Assembly (NCBI GenBank): GCA_900551915.1
Contig: URXT01000052.1
Span: 1 to 11,106 of the forward strand
Origin: an uncultured bacterium
GTDB lineage: Bacteria > Cyanobacteriota > Vampirovibrionia > Gastranaerophilales > Gastranaerophilaceae
Reading direction: 5' to 3'
Length of the DNA: 11,106 bases
Below, one piece after another: positions 1-7,387 of this stretch; position 1 is the first letter of the stretch, and each line of letters starts with the position of its first letter. The notes under the pieces are model-generated. The model was not told the origin of the DNA. It did no database searches and worked only from the letters and a program-made list of their open reading frames with translations. Both the position numbers and the translations under genes were made by a program.

Positions 1-1118
1 CCCCAGCCAATTCCGGCAAGCCCCATTAACGAAGCAACTGCAATCGGATTTTTGATAAATGCCATTCCTAAATAAGCAAAAATCATTGAAATTATCGAAA
101 TTATATGAACTTTCTTATTGCCGTATTTTGCCGAAAGTATTCCGATAGGAATTGCAACAAGAAAACATACCAGATTAAAAATTGCAAAACTAATTGAAGA
201 AAAATTTGTACCGGTTAAAACTGCCTGCGCAAAGTTTTCTTTTACAGCCTCTGCTGCGCTTGACAAGTCAGGAACATTATAAACCGTATGGATTGCGTAT
301 TGTGTAAAATTAATTAACATGCACATTGTTCCAATCCAGGTAAAAAATTGCATAAGACAAATCTTTGAAACCTCTGGTGACAGGGCAAAGAAATTTTTCA
401 TAGAATCCCAAAAGCTATCTTCTTTTTCTTCAGCAATTTCAGCGAGTTGAATTTCCTTTTTCAGAGAATGTTCTTTTATAGTTATACAAGTCCAAAGCAT
501 ACCAAGAGTAAAAGCAACTGCAGCCATTATAAATTGTGCATTAATTGACATTTGATAATCAAAAGCCCACTTCAAAAACGGAGCAGTAGCAGCAGCAACA
601 ACAGAACCCAAGCCAATTGCAAGCGAAATAAATGAATTTGCAATGGAATGCTGTTCTTGGGGAACAACATCAGGAATTAAAGCTCTATAAGGACCTTGAG
701 CAATATTAATACAGGCATCTATCACCCAAATCATAATTGCAGCAATCAAAAGAGCTGTTAATGATGGAAGATTTAAGCCTGTCAGCTTATGGAGCAATTC
801 TGCAACACCGGCCGAATTCGGGAAAATCCACAATGCAATCGAAGCAATAATTGCACCGCCAAGCAAATAAGGACGTCGTCTGCCAAACGGTGAAATGGTT
901 TTATCAGAAAGAGCGCCGACTAAAGGCTGGACAACCATTCCTGTAAAAGGCCCTGCAAGCCAGATTAGGCCGTAAATCAGAGGAGATGCACCTAGACTTT
1001 CTGTAACAGGCCCAGACAAAATTATTCTCATCTGCCAGGCAAACTGCAGACCGAAAAATCCAAGCGCAAAGTTTAAAAACTGCATGGCAGTAAAATTTTT
1101 TAGATTATTTTCTTCCAT
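1..1118 (-). CDS. MFS sugar transporter, SLC45/sucrose-symporter type (partial, C-terminus missing)
   Basis: An inner-membrane secondary transporter, probably a proton-coupled importer of a sugar or glycoside. Translation from the ATG at 1118 gives about 372 residues before the window edge; perhaps the last quarter is missing. The N-terminus (MEENNLKNFTAMQFLNFALG) leads into hydrophobic segments typical of a 12-TM major facilitator. The loop between TM2 and TM3 reads GALSDKTISPFGRRRPYLLG, which contains the FGRRRP signature of the SLC45/plant sucrose carrier group. Near the edge, LMGLAGIGW matches a conserved later helix of that group. A charged cytoplasmic loop (KEHSLKKEIQLAEIAEEKED) separates the halves. 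The start is supported by GGGGAG at 1125-1130, six bases upstream. The family call is firm; the substrate (sucrose, maltose or another glycoside) cannot be read from the sequence. It has its own promoter and a likely operator. Confidence 0.85.
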   Translation of the reverse strand, partial: MEENNLKNFTAMQFLNFALGFFGLQFAWQMRIILSGPVTESLGASPLIYGLIWLAGPFTGMVVQPLVGALSDKTISPFGRRRPYLLGGAIIASIALWIFPNSAGVAELLHKLTGLNLPSLTALLIAAIMIWVIDACINIAQGPYRALIPDVVPQEQHSIANSFISLAIGLGSVVAAATAPFLKWAFDYQMSINAQFIMAAVAFTLGMLWTCITIKEHSLKKEIQLAEIAEEKEDSFWDSMKNFFALSPEVSKICLMQFFTWIGTMCMLINFTQYAIHTVYNVPDLSSAAEAVKENFAQAVLTGTNFSSISFAIFNLVCFLVAIPIGILSAKYGNKKVHIISIISMIFAYLGMAFIKNPIAVASLMGLAGIGW

Positions 1119-1144
1119 TATTTTCTCCCCAATAAGTAATCTCT

Positions 1145-1161
1145 GTGTATCTAAAATACAC
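1145..1161. promoter_or_regulatory. Operator-like perfect inverted repeat over the transporter -10 box
   Basis: GTGTAT (1145-1150), five bases, then its exact reverse complement ATACAC (1156-1161). The repeat covers the -10 box and predicted start of the transporter promoter, where a bound dimeric repressor would block polymerase. No U-rich tail follows and the arms are short, so a DNA-binding site is more likely than a terminator. The regulator is not in this window and the site matches no operator I can name with confidence. Confidence 0.5.
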
Positions 1162-1181
1162 TTAACATAACGTATAGTCAA
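1153..1181 (-). promoter_or_regulatory. Housekeeping sigma promoter of the MFS transporter
   Basis: On the minus strand there is a -35 box TTGACT (1176-1181), a 17-base spacer and a -10 box TATTTT (1153-1158). Transcription would start near 1146, about 28 bases before the ATG. Spacing is ideal and the -35 box is one base off consensus, so this is one of the best promoters in the window. Confidence 0.7.
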
Positions 1182-1320
1182 GCAATTTCGACTAGAAAAG
1201 GCTGTAATTTTAAGTCATTGCAGTGGTCATTTGTGTAAAAATATATTAACTATGAATTTTAACTGTGAATATGCTAAACTTTTGCCCAAGCTACGAGTTT
1301 AAGTTATCCTAAAACTGGCT

Positions 1321-2922
1321 TCAGACATGTTTCACAGCAGCATCAATCAAGCCTTTAAACAACGGATGCGGATGCTCTGGACGCGACTTGAATTCAGGAT
1401 GGAATTGAGAAGCCACAAACCAATCGTTTTGCGGAATTTCAACAACTTCAGCAAGCATTCCGTCCGGGGACATTCCTGAAAATACCAATCCAGCATCTTC
1501 TATTTGTTTAATATATTCATTGTTAACCTCATATCTATGACGGTGTCGCTCAGAAATCTTTTCTTTTCCGTATGCTTTTGCAGCTTTGCTTCCTTTTTTC
1601 AAAATACAATCATATGCACCAAGCCGCATTGTACCGCCGTATGCCTGAACATTTTTCTGTTCAAGCATAAGGTCAATTACGGGATACTGCGCATTTTCAT
1701 CAAATTCAGCAGAATTTGCACCTTTTAATCCGACAACATTGCGTGCATATTCAATAACCGCACACTGCATGCCAAGACAAAGCCCCAAAAACGGAACATT
1801 ATTTTCCCTTGCGTATTTAATTACGTTAAGCTTGCCTTCAATTCCGCGAATTCCAAACCCGCCCGGAACAACAACCGCCTGAATATCTTTCATTAATTCT
1901 TTGCATTTCTTTTCATCCACGCATTCTTCCGAGTTAATCCATTTAATATCAATTGAAGCATCATTTGCATAACCGGCATGTTTTAAAGATTCTACAACTG
2001 AAATATAGGCATCTGAAAGTTTGGTATACTTTCCGGCAATTGCAACTTTAATTGTTTTTTGAGGATTTTTAATTCTTTCTACAAGTTTTTCCCATCCGCT
2101 TAAATCGGCTTTTTTGTCTTCAACTCTGAGCATATCTAAAACAACTTTCGCCATATTTTGCGCTTCTAAGGCAAGCGGAACTTCATAAATACTTTTCATG
2201 TCACGGCATTCAATAACAGCCTCCTTCGGTACAGAGCAGAAAAGCGCAAGCTTTTCTTTTTCAGTTTTCGGAATAGGTTTTGTAGTGCGGCAAACGAGAA
2301 CTTCAGGCTGAATACCATAACTTCTCAAAACATTAACGCTGTGCTGTGACGGCTTTGTCTTAAGTTCACCCGAGGTTGGCAGATACGGCAAAAGCGTACA
2401 GTGAATAGAAATTGCATTGCCTATTCCGGCTTCTGTTTTAAATTGTCTGATAGCTTCTACAAACGGCAAACTTTCAATATCTCCGACTGTTCCGCCGACT
2501 TCAATAAGCTGAAAATCAGGTTTGAATTGTTTTGTTGCGCCGTTAATTCTTGATTTAATTTCGTTTGTAATATGCGGGATAACCTGCACTGTTGCTCCAA
2601 GGTAATCGCCGCGGCGTTCTTTTTTAATAACATGCTGGTAAACGCTTCCGGAGGTAACATTGTTGAGTTTGCCGAGGCTCGTATCAGTAAACCTTTCGTA
2701 ATGCCCTAAATCCAAATCAGTTTCAGCACCATCATCCGTCACAAAAACTTCGCCATGCTGAAACGGGCTCATTGTACCCGGATCAACATTTATATAGGGG
2801 TCAAATTTTTGATTTATAACAGTAAAACCTCTTGCTCTCAAAAGCCTGCCCAAAGATGCGGCTATAATTCCTTTGCCTAAAGAGCTTACCACACCGCCTG
2901 TTATAAAAATATATTTTGTCAT
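1321..2922 (-). CDS. pyrG: CTP synthase
   Basis: Makes CTP from UTP, ATP and glutamine, the last step of de novo pyrimidine nucleotide synthesis; cytosolic, active as a tetramer. Its 533 residues are normal for the family. The N-terminal amidoligase domain (about 1-265) has the P-loop [10 protein letters not shown] (9-18, Lys17), the UTP/Mg region [17 protein letters not shown] (62-78, Asp71) and [11 protein letters not shown] (141-151, Glu141). The C-terminal class I glutamine amidotransferase domain (about 290-533) has nucleophile Cys382 in FLGLCLGMQ, with His508 and Glu510 in QFHPEF completing the triad. The start is fixed by AAGGGG at 2929-2934, six bases upstream. It lies 108 bases downstream of gatC in the same direction; the gap contains a hairpin (2957-2976), so co-transcription is uncertain. 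Nothing is missing or unusual in the protein. Confidence 0.97.
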   Translation of the reverse strand: MTKYIFITGGVVSSLGKGIIAASLGRLLRARGFTVINQKFDPYINVDPGTMSPFQHGEVFVTDDGAETDLDLGHYERFTDTSLGKLNNVTSGSVYQHVIKKERRGDYLGATVQVIPHITNEIKSRINGATKQFKPDFQLIEVGGTVGDIESLPFVEAIRQFKTEAGIGNAISIHCTLLPYLPTSGELKTKPSQHSVNVLRSYGIQPEVLVCRTTKPIPKTEKEKLALFCSVPKEAVIECRDMKSIYEVPLALEAQNMAKVVLDMLRVEDKKADLSGWEKLVERIKNPQKTIKVAIAGKYTKLSDAYISVVESLKHAGYANDASIDIKWINSEECVDEKKCKELMKDIQAVVVPGGFGIRGIEGKLNVIKYARENNVPFLGLCLGMQCAVIEYARNVVGLKGANSAEFDENAQYPVIDLMLEQKNVQAYGGTMRLGAYDCILKKGSKAAKAYGKEKISERHRHRYEVNNEYIKQIEDAGLVFSGMSPDGMLAEVVEIPQNDWFVASQFHPEFKSRPEHPHPLFKGLIDAAVKHV

Positions 2923-2956
2923 TTTATACCCCTTACTTTTAAGCTATTCTAAATAA

Positions 2957-2976
2957 ATCTGCAGTATTTTGCAGAT
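2957..2976 (-). terminator. Hairpin between gatC and pyrG (weak terminator or leader element)
   Basis: ATCTGCA and its reverse complement TGCAGAT form a perfect 7-bp stem with a six-base loop. In the minus direction it is followed by TTATTTAGAAT, only a loose U-rich tract. It sits 54 bases after the gatC stop and 22 bases before the pyrG Shine-Dalgarno, so it could end gatC transcripts or attenuate pyrG. I see no C-rich partner of the kind used in the Bacillus CTP-sensing pyrG attenuator. Confidence 0.4.
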
Positions 2977-3030
2977 ACCAAAAATCCCCGTTAAAATTCT
3001 TAAATAAAAAACGAAAATAGAGGGAATTCA

Positions 3031-3312
3031 TTAATTAATTTTCGGAACTTTAAAGAAGCCGTCTTCAACTTCCGGCGCATTTGCCATAAGTTCTTCTTTT
3101 GTCTGCTCGTAAACAACTTTGTCATCGCGCATAACATTAACAAAGTCGATAACCTGCGTCATTGGTTTAACATTTGATGTATCAACTTCATTCATCTGGT
3201 CAACATATTTCAAAACATCGCCAAGCTGTTTTGTATAAAGTTCTTTCTCATCTTCTGTTAATTCAAGTCTTGCCAGTTTTGCAACATGTTCAACATCTTT
3301 AATGGTAATCAT
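3031..3312 (-). CDS. gatC: Asp-tRNA(Asn)/Glu-tRNA(Gln) amidotransferase subunit C
   Basis: The small subunit of GatCAB, which converts misacylated Glu-tRNA(Gln) and/or Asp-tRNA(Asn) to the correct amide form using glutamine and ATP. GatC wraps around GatA and GatB and stabilises the complex in the cytosol. The 93-residue length is typical. Family hallmarks are VAKLARLELTEDEKE (10-24), the central LKYVDQMNEVDTSNVKPM stretch (34-51), MRDDKV (61-66) and the C-terminal ANAPEVEDGFFKVPKI (77-92). The start has GGGAG at 3319-3323, six bases upstream. gatA and gatB are not in the window, so the complex is encoded at separate loci, which is common outside Gram-positives. The gene implies this organism makes Gln-tRNA and/or Asn-tRNA indirectly. 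Confidence 0.96.
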   Translation of the reverse strand: MITIKDVEHVAKLARLELTEDEKELYTKQLGDVLKYVDQMNEVDTSNVKPMTQVIDFVNVMRDDKVVYEQTKEELMANAPEVEDGFFKVPKIN

Positions 3313-3372
3313 TTTTTACTCCCTTATTCTGTTTTAATGTTATCATAAACAATTTTTCTAAACCATATATAT

Positions 3373-3401
3373 TAAATAAAGTTAAAAATTTTATTTTTCA
3401 A
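3373..3401 (-). promoter_or_regulatory. Possible gatC promoter
   Basis: TTGAAA (3396-3401), a 17-base spacer and TATTTA (3373-3378) on the minus strand, giving a leader of about 54 bases. The region is very AT-rich, so chance matches are likely. It would overlap the opposing sigma-factor promoter. Confidence 0.3.
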
Positions 3402-3408
3402 ATAATTA

Positions 3409-3417
3409 TGCTATAAT
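3409..3417 (+). promoter_or_regulatory. Extended -10 promoter of the sigma factor gene
   Basis: TGC followed by a consensus TATAAT (3412-3417) forms an extended -10 element. No good -35 box lies at the right distance (TTTTAT at 3389-3394 is the best), which is common for extended -10 promoters. Transcription would start near 3424, about 18 bases before the TTG start codon. Confidence 0.6.
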
Positions 3418-3441
3418 TAAAAAAGAAAGCGGAGAGAAATC

Positions 3442-4218
3442 TTGGACACTAAAGAAAGACAAAACGACGAACTGGATACCCTTCTGATTTCTTTTAAGAA
3501 TGCTAATGACGAAAAAAAGAAGAGGATGCTGCATCTTAAAATTGTTGAAGAGGCAATGGCTTTGGTAAAAAAAATTGCCAACACAATAGCTTTGCAGTCC
3601 GGAATTTCCAATGAAGATTTAATTCAAGTCGGCTCGTTGGGATTAATTAAAGCCATTGAGTTTTACAGGCTTGACATGAATACAAAATTCAGAACTTACG
3701 CAACTTATTTTATAAAAGGCGAAATCAAACATTATTTACGCGATAAAGCCTCTATAATTAAGGCGCCGCGTGAACTTCAGGAGCTTCTTTTCAAGATAAA
3801 CACTGCAAGAAAAAAACTCTCCGAATCGGGTCTTGAACCAAATCCTGAAAAAATCGCAGAATATCTTGATTTGCCTGTTGCAAAAATCAATGAAGTTATT
3901 GAAATTGAAAAATGTAAAAGCACGCTTTCGCTTGACCAATCTTTTATGCAGGATGATGAAGATATTTCTCTGCTTGATAAAATTCCGGCCAATGATTATC
4001 AGGAATTTATGAATTCTTATGAAAACAAGATTATGTTGTCAAGCACAATCCAAAAACTTCCCCCTGAATTAAGAAAAATAATTGAACTCAGCTACTATCA
4101 GGATTTGAACCAGCGCGAGATTTCAGAAAAAATGAATATGTCGCAAATGCAGGTTTCAAGAAGATTAAAAAAAGCTTTAAGCAGAATGTATGAACTTATT
4201 AAAAATAATGGAGACTAG
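3442..4218 (+). CDS. Alternative RNA polymerase sigma factor, SigB/SigF/FliA-type (group 3)
   Basis: Directs RNA polymerase to a set of promoters distinct from the housekeeping ones. Its 258 residues match group-3 sigma factors, which lack region 1.1. Region 2 (about 30-105) includes the core-binding ISNEDLIQVGSLGLIKAIE (55-73) and the -10 recognition part FRTYATYFIKGEIKHYLRD (83-101). Region 3 (about 107-170) starts with KAPRELQEL. Region 4 (about 198-250) carries the helix-turn-helix LNQREISEKMNMSQMQVSRR; SQMQVSR is characteristic of SigB/SigF relatives rather than ECF factors. The start codon is TTG, chosen because GGAGAG (3431-3436) lies five bases upstream and no ATG is better placed. 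No anti-sigma or anti-anti-sigma gene is adjacent. It is followed one base later by a prepilin peptidase. The exact regulon is unknown. Confidence 0.9.
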   Translation: MDTKERQNDELDTLLISFKNANDEKKKRMLHLKIVEEAMALVKKIANTIALQSGISNEDLIQVGSLGLIKAIEFYRLDMNTKFRTYATYFIKGEIKHYLRDKASIIKAPRELQELLFKINTARKKLSESGLEPNPEKIAEYLDLPVAKINEVIEIEKCKSTLSLDQSFMQDDEDISLLDKIPANDYQEFMNSYENKIMLSSTIQKLPPELRKIIELSYYQDLNQREISEKMNMSQMQVSRRLKKALSRMYELIKNNGD

Positions 4219-4219
4219 T

Positions 4220-5224
4220 ATGGAAAGTTACATTGTAATTCTTATCGCAGTATTTATCTTTATTATAGGAACTGTTATCGGAAGTTTCTTAAATGTTGTT
4301 GCTCTAAGAGGATTGACCGGAGAATCAATTATTCTTCCTCCGTCTAAATGCCCTCACTGCCATAACAAATTAAAACCTTGGCATAACATTCCGATTTTAT
4401 CATATTTGTTTTTAGGTGGCAAATGCGCATTTTGTAAAGAAAAAATCAGCATTCAATACCCGATTGTTGAATTATTGACAGGAATTTTGCTAATTGCAAC
4501 ACTTTTAAAATTTAGCCTGTCAATTACAGCAGGATTTATATTTATTGCGCTATGCACACTTTTGGTCATGTCAGTTACAGATATCAGAGAAAAAGTTATA
4601 TGCGCCGGTCATGCCTGGTTTTTAATCATAATGGGTTTACTTTACAACGGAATTCTTAGCTGGAATGCTGTCAACACAAGCCTGAATACAAAAGGATATT
4701 TCCTTTTTACAGCAAAAAACTTTTTGCATTTACCGATAACAAATGCAATTATCGGACTTATTGCCGGTGTTCTCATTATGGAAATTCTTGCAAGACTTGG
4801 ATATTTATTTGCCGGAAAACGTGCTTTCGGAGTTGGAGATACTTATATTGCAGCAGGTTTGGGCGTATTCTTCGGATGGCATAATCTTCTTATAATTATT
4901 CCAATAAGCATTGCGGTTCAGCTTGCATTTGTACTTCCGGGATTTTTGAAAAAGCTTGCGGCAAAAGGAGATAATAAAACAATTATATCTCTTATTTTAT
5001 TCTTACTTGCAGCCGGAGCATTTTCGGTATGCAATTACTCACTCGGTTTGTTCGAAAATATATGGGTCTTGCTGGCGGCATCAGCAATCCTGTTTATTCT
5101 TGGCCTATACACTTGCATCCGTATCATAAAAGGTATCAAAGAAGGCGGAGATTTATCAGTTTTTCCATTTGGCCCTGCAATGGCAATTGCAACTTTAATT
5201 TTGCTGTTCTTGATACTGAAATAG
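4220..5224 (+). CDS. Prepilin peptidase / N-methyltransferase (A24 family, PilD/GspO/ComC-like)
   Basis: An integral-membrane aspartic protease that cuts the leader of type IV prepilins and pseudopilins, usually also methylating the new N-terminus; needed for type IV pili, competence pili or type II secretion. The 334 residues begin with a TM segment and GSFLNVVALR (21-30). The cytoplasmic loop has the zinc tetracysteine CPHC (44-47) and CAFC (69-72) found in bifunctional enzymes. The two catalytic aspartates are Asp121 (VTDIREKV) and Asp207 (FGVGDTY). Near the C-terminus FPFGPAMAIA is the usual family ending. The protein is somewhat long because extra hydrophobic segments (about 255-303) precede that motif. 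I chose the ATG at 4220 because GGAG at 4210-4213, inside the end of the sigma gene, lies six bases upstream. The one-base gap implies co-transcription and translational coupling. No pilin genes are adjacent. Confidence 0.93.
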   Translation: MESYIVILIAVFIFIIGTVIGSFLNVVALRGLTGESIILPPSKCPHCHNKLKPWHNIPILSYLFLGGKCAFCKEKISIQYPIVELLTGILLIATLLKFSLSITAGFIFIALCTLLVMSVTDIREKVICAGHAWFLIIMGLLYNGILSWNAVNTSLNTKGYFLFTAKNFLHLPITNAIIGLIAGVLIMEILARLGYLFAGKRAFGVGDTYIAAGLGVFFGWHNLLIIIPISIAVQLAFVLPGFLKKLAAKGDNKTIISLILFLLAAGAFSVCNYSLGLFENIWVLLAASAILFILGLYTCIRIIKGIKEGGDLSVFPFGPAMAIATLILLFLILK

Positions 5225-5241
5225 CATAAAATACAGAGCGC

Positions 5242-5258
5242 CTTCGCGTAGAGCGAAG
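5242..5258. terminator. Hairpin between converging genes, possible weak terminator
   Basis: CTTCGC (5242-5247), a five-base loop and GCGAAG (5253-5258). It lies between the stops of the plus-strand prepilin peptidase and the minus-strand ruvA, where a two-way terminator would be expected. Neither side has a clean U tract (AATCTTCTT on the plus side), so termination efficiency is doubtful. Confidence 0.35.
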
Positions 5259-5290
5259 AATCTTCTTAAAAAGAGTCGTGAAAAAGAAAT

Positions 5291-5908
5291 CTAAACAGAA
5301 AGTATTTTGAGCGACTCTTTTAATATTTCTTCTGCAGAAGCATTTGAATTCAAAACTGCACCGACTTTTGAGAAAGCTGTTTTTATTTCTTCTCTGTCAT
5401 AACCAAGCGAGATAAGCACCATTTGAGCATCTTCCATAGCCTGCGAATTTTGCTCAGAAGCGCTTTTAATTTCAATCGGAGCAGTGTTGTTATAATTCAT
5501 TAATTTATCTTTTAATTCAATGATGATTTTTTGCGCAAGTTTGGGACCGACACCTTTTGCGCGCGTAAGTTCTTTGTAATTTCCCTGAATAACAAATCCG
5601 ATTAATTCTGACGACTGAAACTCATCCAGAAGTGTCAGCGCCATCTTGCTTCCGACTCCTGAAACAGAAGTCAGTATTGAAAAAATATCCCGGTCTTCTT
5701 TGTGCAAAAATCCGCACAATGCCATTTTATCTTCACGGTGAAGAAGAATTGTATAAAGTTTTCCTTCCTCACCGGTCTTTTCAACAGCCGAAAAATCTCT
5801 CGACATAACTTCAACAAGATATCCAATCCCGTTATTTTCGATAGTGAGAAAAAAACCTTTTGAAGAACTGTTTTTGCCTGCAAAAATACCTTTTATATAA
5901 TCGTACAT
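5291..5908 (-). CDS. ruvA: Holliday junction branch-migration protein RuvA
   Basis: Binds four-way DNA junctions as a tetramer and loads the RuvB motor for branch migration in recombination and fork repair. Its 205 residues are the usual size. The N-terminal OB-fold domain (1-63) begins MYDYIKGIFAG and contains the acidic pin HRED (57-60, Glu59 and Asp60) that keeps the junction open. Domain II has two helix-hairpin-helix motifs: ILTSVSGVGSKMA (78-90) and LTRAKGVGPKLAQKI (114-128). After a polar linker (about 139-157), domain III (158-205) has the QMVLISLGYDREEI segment that contacts RuvB. The start follows the dnaA stop by one base; AAAGGA at 5917-5922 lies inside the end of dnaA, so translation is probably coupled. 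ruvB and ruvC are not in the window. Confidence 0.96.
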   Translation of the reverse strand: MYDYIKGIFAGKNSSSKGFFLTIENNGIGYLVEVMSRDFSAVEKTGEEGKLYTILLHREDKMALCGFLHKEDRDIFSILTSVSGVGSKMALTLLDEFQSSELIGFVIQGNYKELTRAKGVGPKLAQKIIIELKDKLMNYNNTAPIEIKSASEQNSQAMEDAQMVLISLGYDREEIKTAFSKVGAVLNSNASAEEILKESLKILSV

Positions 5909-5909
5909 T

Positions 5910-7307
5910 TTATAATTCCTTTAATTTGATTTTCAAATCCGAAATTGTTCTGTCAAGTTCTTTGTTAACTTTCAATTCGTCTTTGATTTTTTCATAAGAA
6001 TAGAGCATTGTTGTGTGCTTTTTGTTGAAAAATTCAGCAATGCTTTCAAAACTTTTTTCCGTGAGTTCGCGGGTTAAATAAACCGCTACATGACGGGAAC
6101 CTGACACTTTTTGGTTTCTCGAGGAGCTTTTAAAATCATCAACAGAAACGCCGTAGTATTCAGCAACTGTTTTTGCCACTGTTTCAATTGTTAATTCTTT
6201 TCTTGATGCCTCGCAGTTGAGAACTTTTTTTGTAAATTCCAATGTCAAAGGAATTCCTTCGATATCAGCAAAAGCGCTTACTTTGTTAAACGCGCCTTCA
6301 AGTTCTCTTACATTTGAAACAAAATTGTTTGCAATATATTCATAAACTTCAAACGGGATATCCATTCCAACTTGTTCGCCAAGGTTTTTTAATATGGCAA
6401 CACGTGTTTCAAAATCTGGCGGCGTAATATCAACCATAATTCCCATTTCAAAACGTGTGCGCAAACGCTCAGGAAGAGTCGGAATATCTTTTGGCTGGCG
6501 GTCAGAGGTTATAACAATTTGTTTATTATTGTTGTGAAGACTGTCAAAAGTATGAAAAATCTCTTCCATCGTGGCTTTTTTAGACTCAAGGAATTGAATA
6601 TCATCAATCAAAAGTACGTCAATATTTCTGTATTTTTGACGGAATTTTTCCATTCGCGAAATTCTATCGTTGCATTGAATATTTTTGATAACTTCATTAA
6701 AATAATCTTCTGTTTTAATGTATCGAACGCGAAGTTTTGGCTTATTAAAAATAATATAATGCCCGATTGCTTGCATAAGGTGGGTTTTGCCGAGTCCTGA
6801 CGCTCCGTAAATAAAAAGCGGATTATATTTTTTCGCGGGATTTTTTGCAACAGCCATTGCAACAGCATGTGCAAAACGGTTGTTCTCGCCGACAACGTAA
6901 TTTTCAAACTTGTATTTTAAGTTAAGGTTTGAAAAAGACTGCATTTTTGCAAGATTATCCAAAACTTTTTTCTGTTCTTCATCCTCGTCGGCATGGATTG
7001 ATTTTGGTTTCGCGCTTTCTTTTTTCTTTTCCTTAATATATTTTTCTGCAAACGCGGCGTCATACTGAATATCAAAGTCAACGTCATGGCCGAAATGTTT
7101 CTTCAAAGCTTCACTGATTTGTTTAAAATAATTCTGTCTGACGATTTGCGGCGCAAGCTGGTGAACTGTAATTAGCGAAAAAATATTATTATCAAATCCT
7201 ACAGGCTCAATTGAATCAAACCAGGAATAAAAGGCGTGGGCGGGGATTACATCACGAAGTTCAACTTTTATCTCGCTCCAGATTTTTTTTACTTCCAAAA
7301 TATCCAT
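5910..7307 (-). CDS. dnaA: Chromosomal replication initiator DnaA
   Basis: Binds DnaA boxes at the origin, oligomerises with ATP, melts DNA and recruits the replicative helicase. The 465 residues contain all four domains: domain I (about 1-82), a charged linker rich in Lys and Glu (about 83-125), the AAA+ domain III and the DNA-binding domain IV. Walker A is GASGLGKT (168-175), Walker B is VLLIDD (231-236), sensor 1 is VITSDR (265-270), the arginine finger is Arg285 in RTRF, and NVRELEG (332-338) is sensor 2. Domain IV has SRHVAVYLTRELT (404-416) and FFNKKHTTMLYSYEKI (426-441). The recognition helix is unusual: most DnaAs have GGRDH or GGKDH where this has NKKH. No Shine-Dalgarno precedes the ATG at 7307, unlike its neighbours. 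It is paired with ruvA, not dnaN, and no cluster of DnaA boxes is nearby. Confidence 0.96.
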   Translation of the reverse strand: MDILEVKKIWSEIKVELRDVIPAHAFYSWFDSIEPVGFDNNIFSLITVHQLAPQIVRQNYFKQISEALKKHFGHDVDFDIQYDAAFAEKYIKEKKKESAKPKSIHADEDEEQKKVLDNLAKMQSFSNLNLKYKFENYVVGENNRFAHAVAMAVAKNPAKKYNPLFIYGASGLGKTHLMQAIGHYIIFNKPKLRVRYIKTEDYFNEVIKNIQCNDRISRMEKFRQKYRNIDVLLIDDIQFLESKKATMEEIFHTFDSLHNNNKQIVITSDRQPKDIPTLPERLRTRFEMGIMVDITPPDFETRVAILKNLGEQVGMDIPFEVYEYIANNFVSNVRELEGAFNKVSAFADIEGIPLTLEFTKKVLNCEASRKELTIETVAKTVAEYYGVSVDDFKSSSRNQKVSGSRHVAVYLTRELTEKSFESIAEFFNKKHTTMLYSYEKIKDELKVNKELDRTISDLKIKLKEL

Positions 7308-7313
7308 AAAAAT

Positions 7314-7319
7314 ATTTTA
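7314..7319 (-). promoter_or_regulatory. Possible dnaA -10 box close to the start codon
   Basis: TAAAAT on the minus strand ends six bases before the dnaA ATG, with no Shine-Dalgarno between. If used, transcription would begin at or next to the start codon, giving a leaderless mRNA. I see no convincing -35 box, and the AT-rich context makes a chance match likely. Confidence 0.25.
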
Positions 7320-7387
7320 CTACAAAAGTGAACACAAAGGCTTAAAGGTTTTGTAAATTTTTATTATCAGAAAGCTTATGGCCTGCC

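Larger units (their letters stand above)
1119..1320. other. Intergenic region between pyrG and the transporter
   Basis: Two hundred and two bases. The left part holds the transporter Shine-Dalgarno, promoter and inverted repeat. The part from about 1190 to 1320, just downstream of pyrG, contains only weak imperfect hairpins (for example AGTTT with AAACT near 1295-1315) and no clear terminator or small gene. Confidence 0.6.

Noticed and set aside
4190..4219. Longer start for the prepilin peptidase (ATG at 4190 or 4208)
   Set aside because: These overlap the end of the sigma gene and lack a ribosome-binding site; the ATG at 4220 has GGAG at the right distance and starts at the natural N-terminus.
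5329..5340. 12-bp palindrome CTTCTGCAGAAG
   Set aside because: It lies within the ruvA coding region and has no loop or U tract; likely coincidence from codon usage.
6608..6907. A 99-codon open frame in another frame of dnaA, and similar frames inside pyrG, trmH and the aminopeptidase
   Set aside because: All lie wholly within confidently identified genes, have no ribosome-binding site and encode no recognisable protein.
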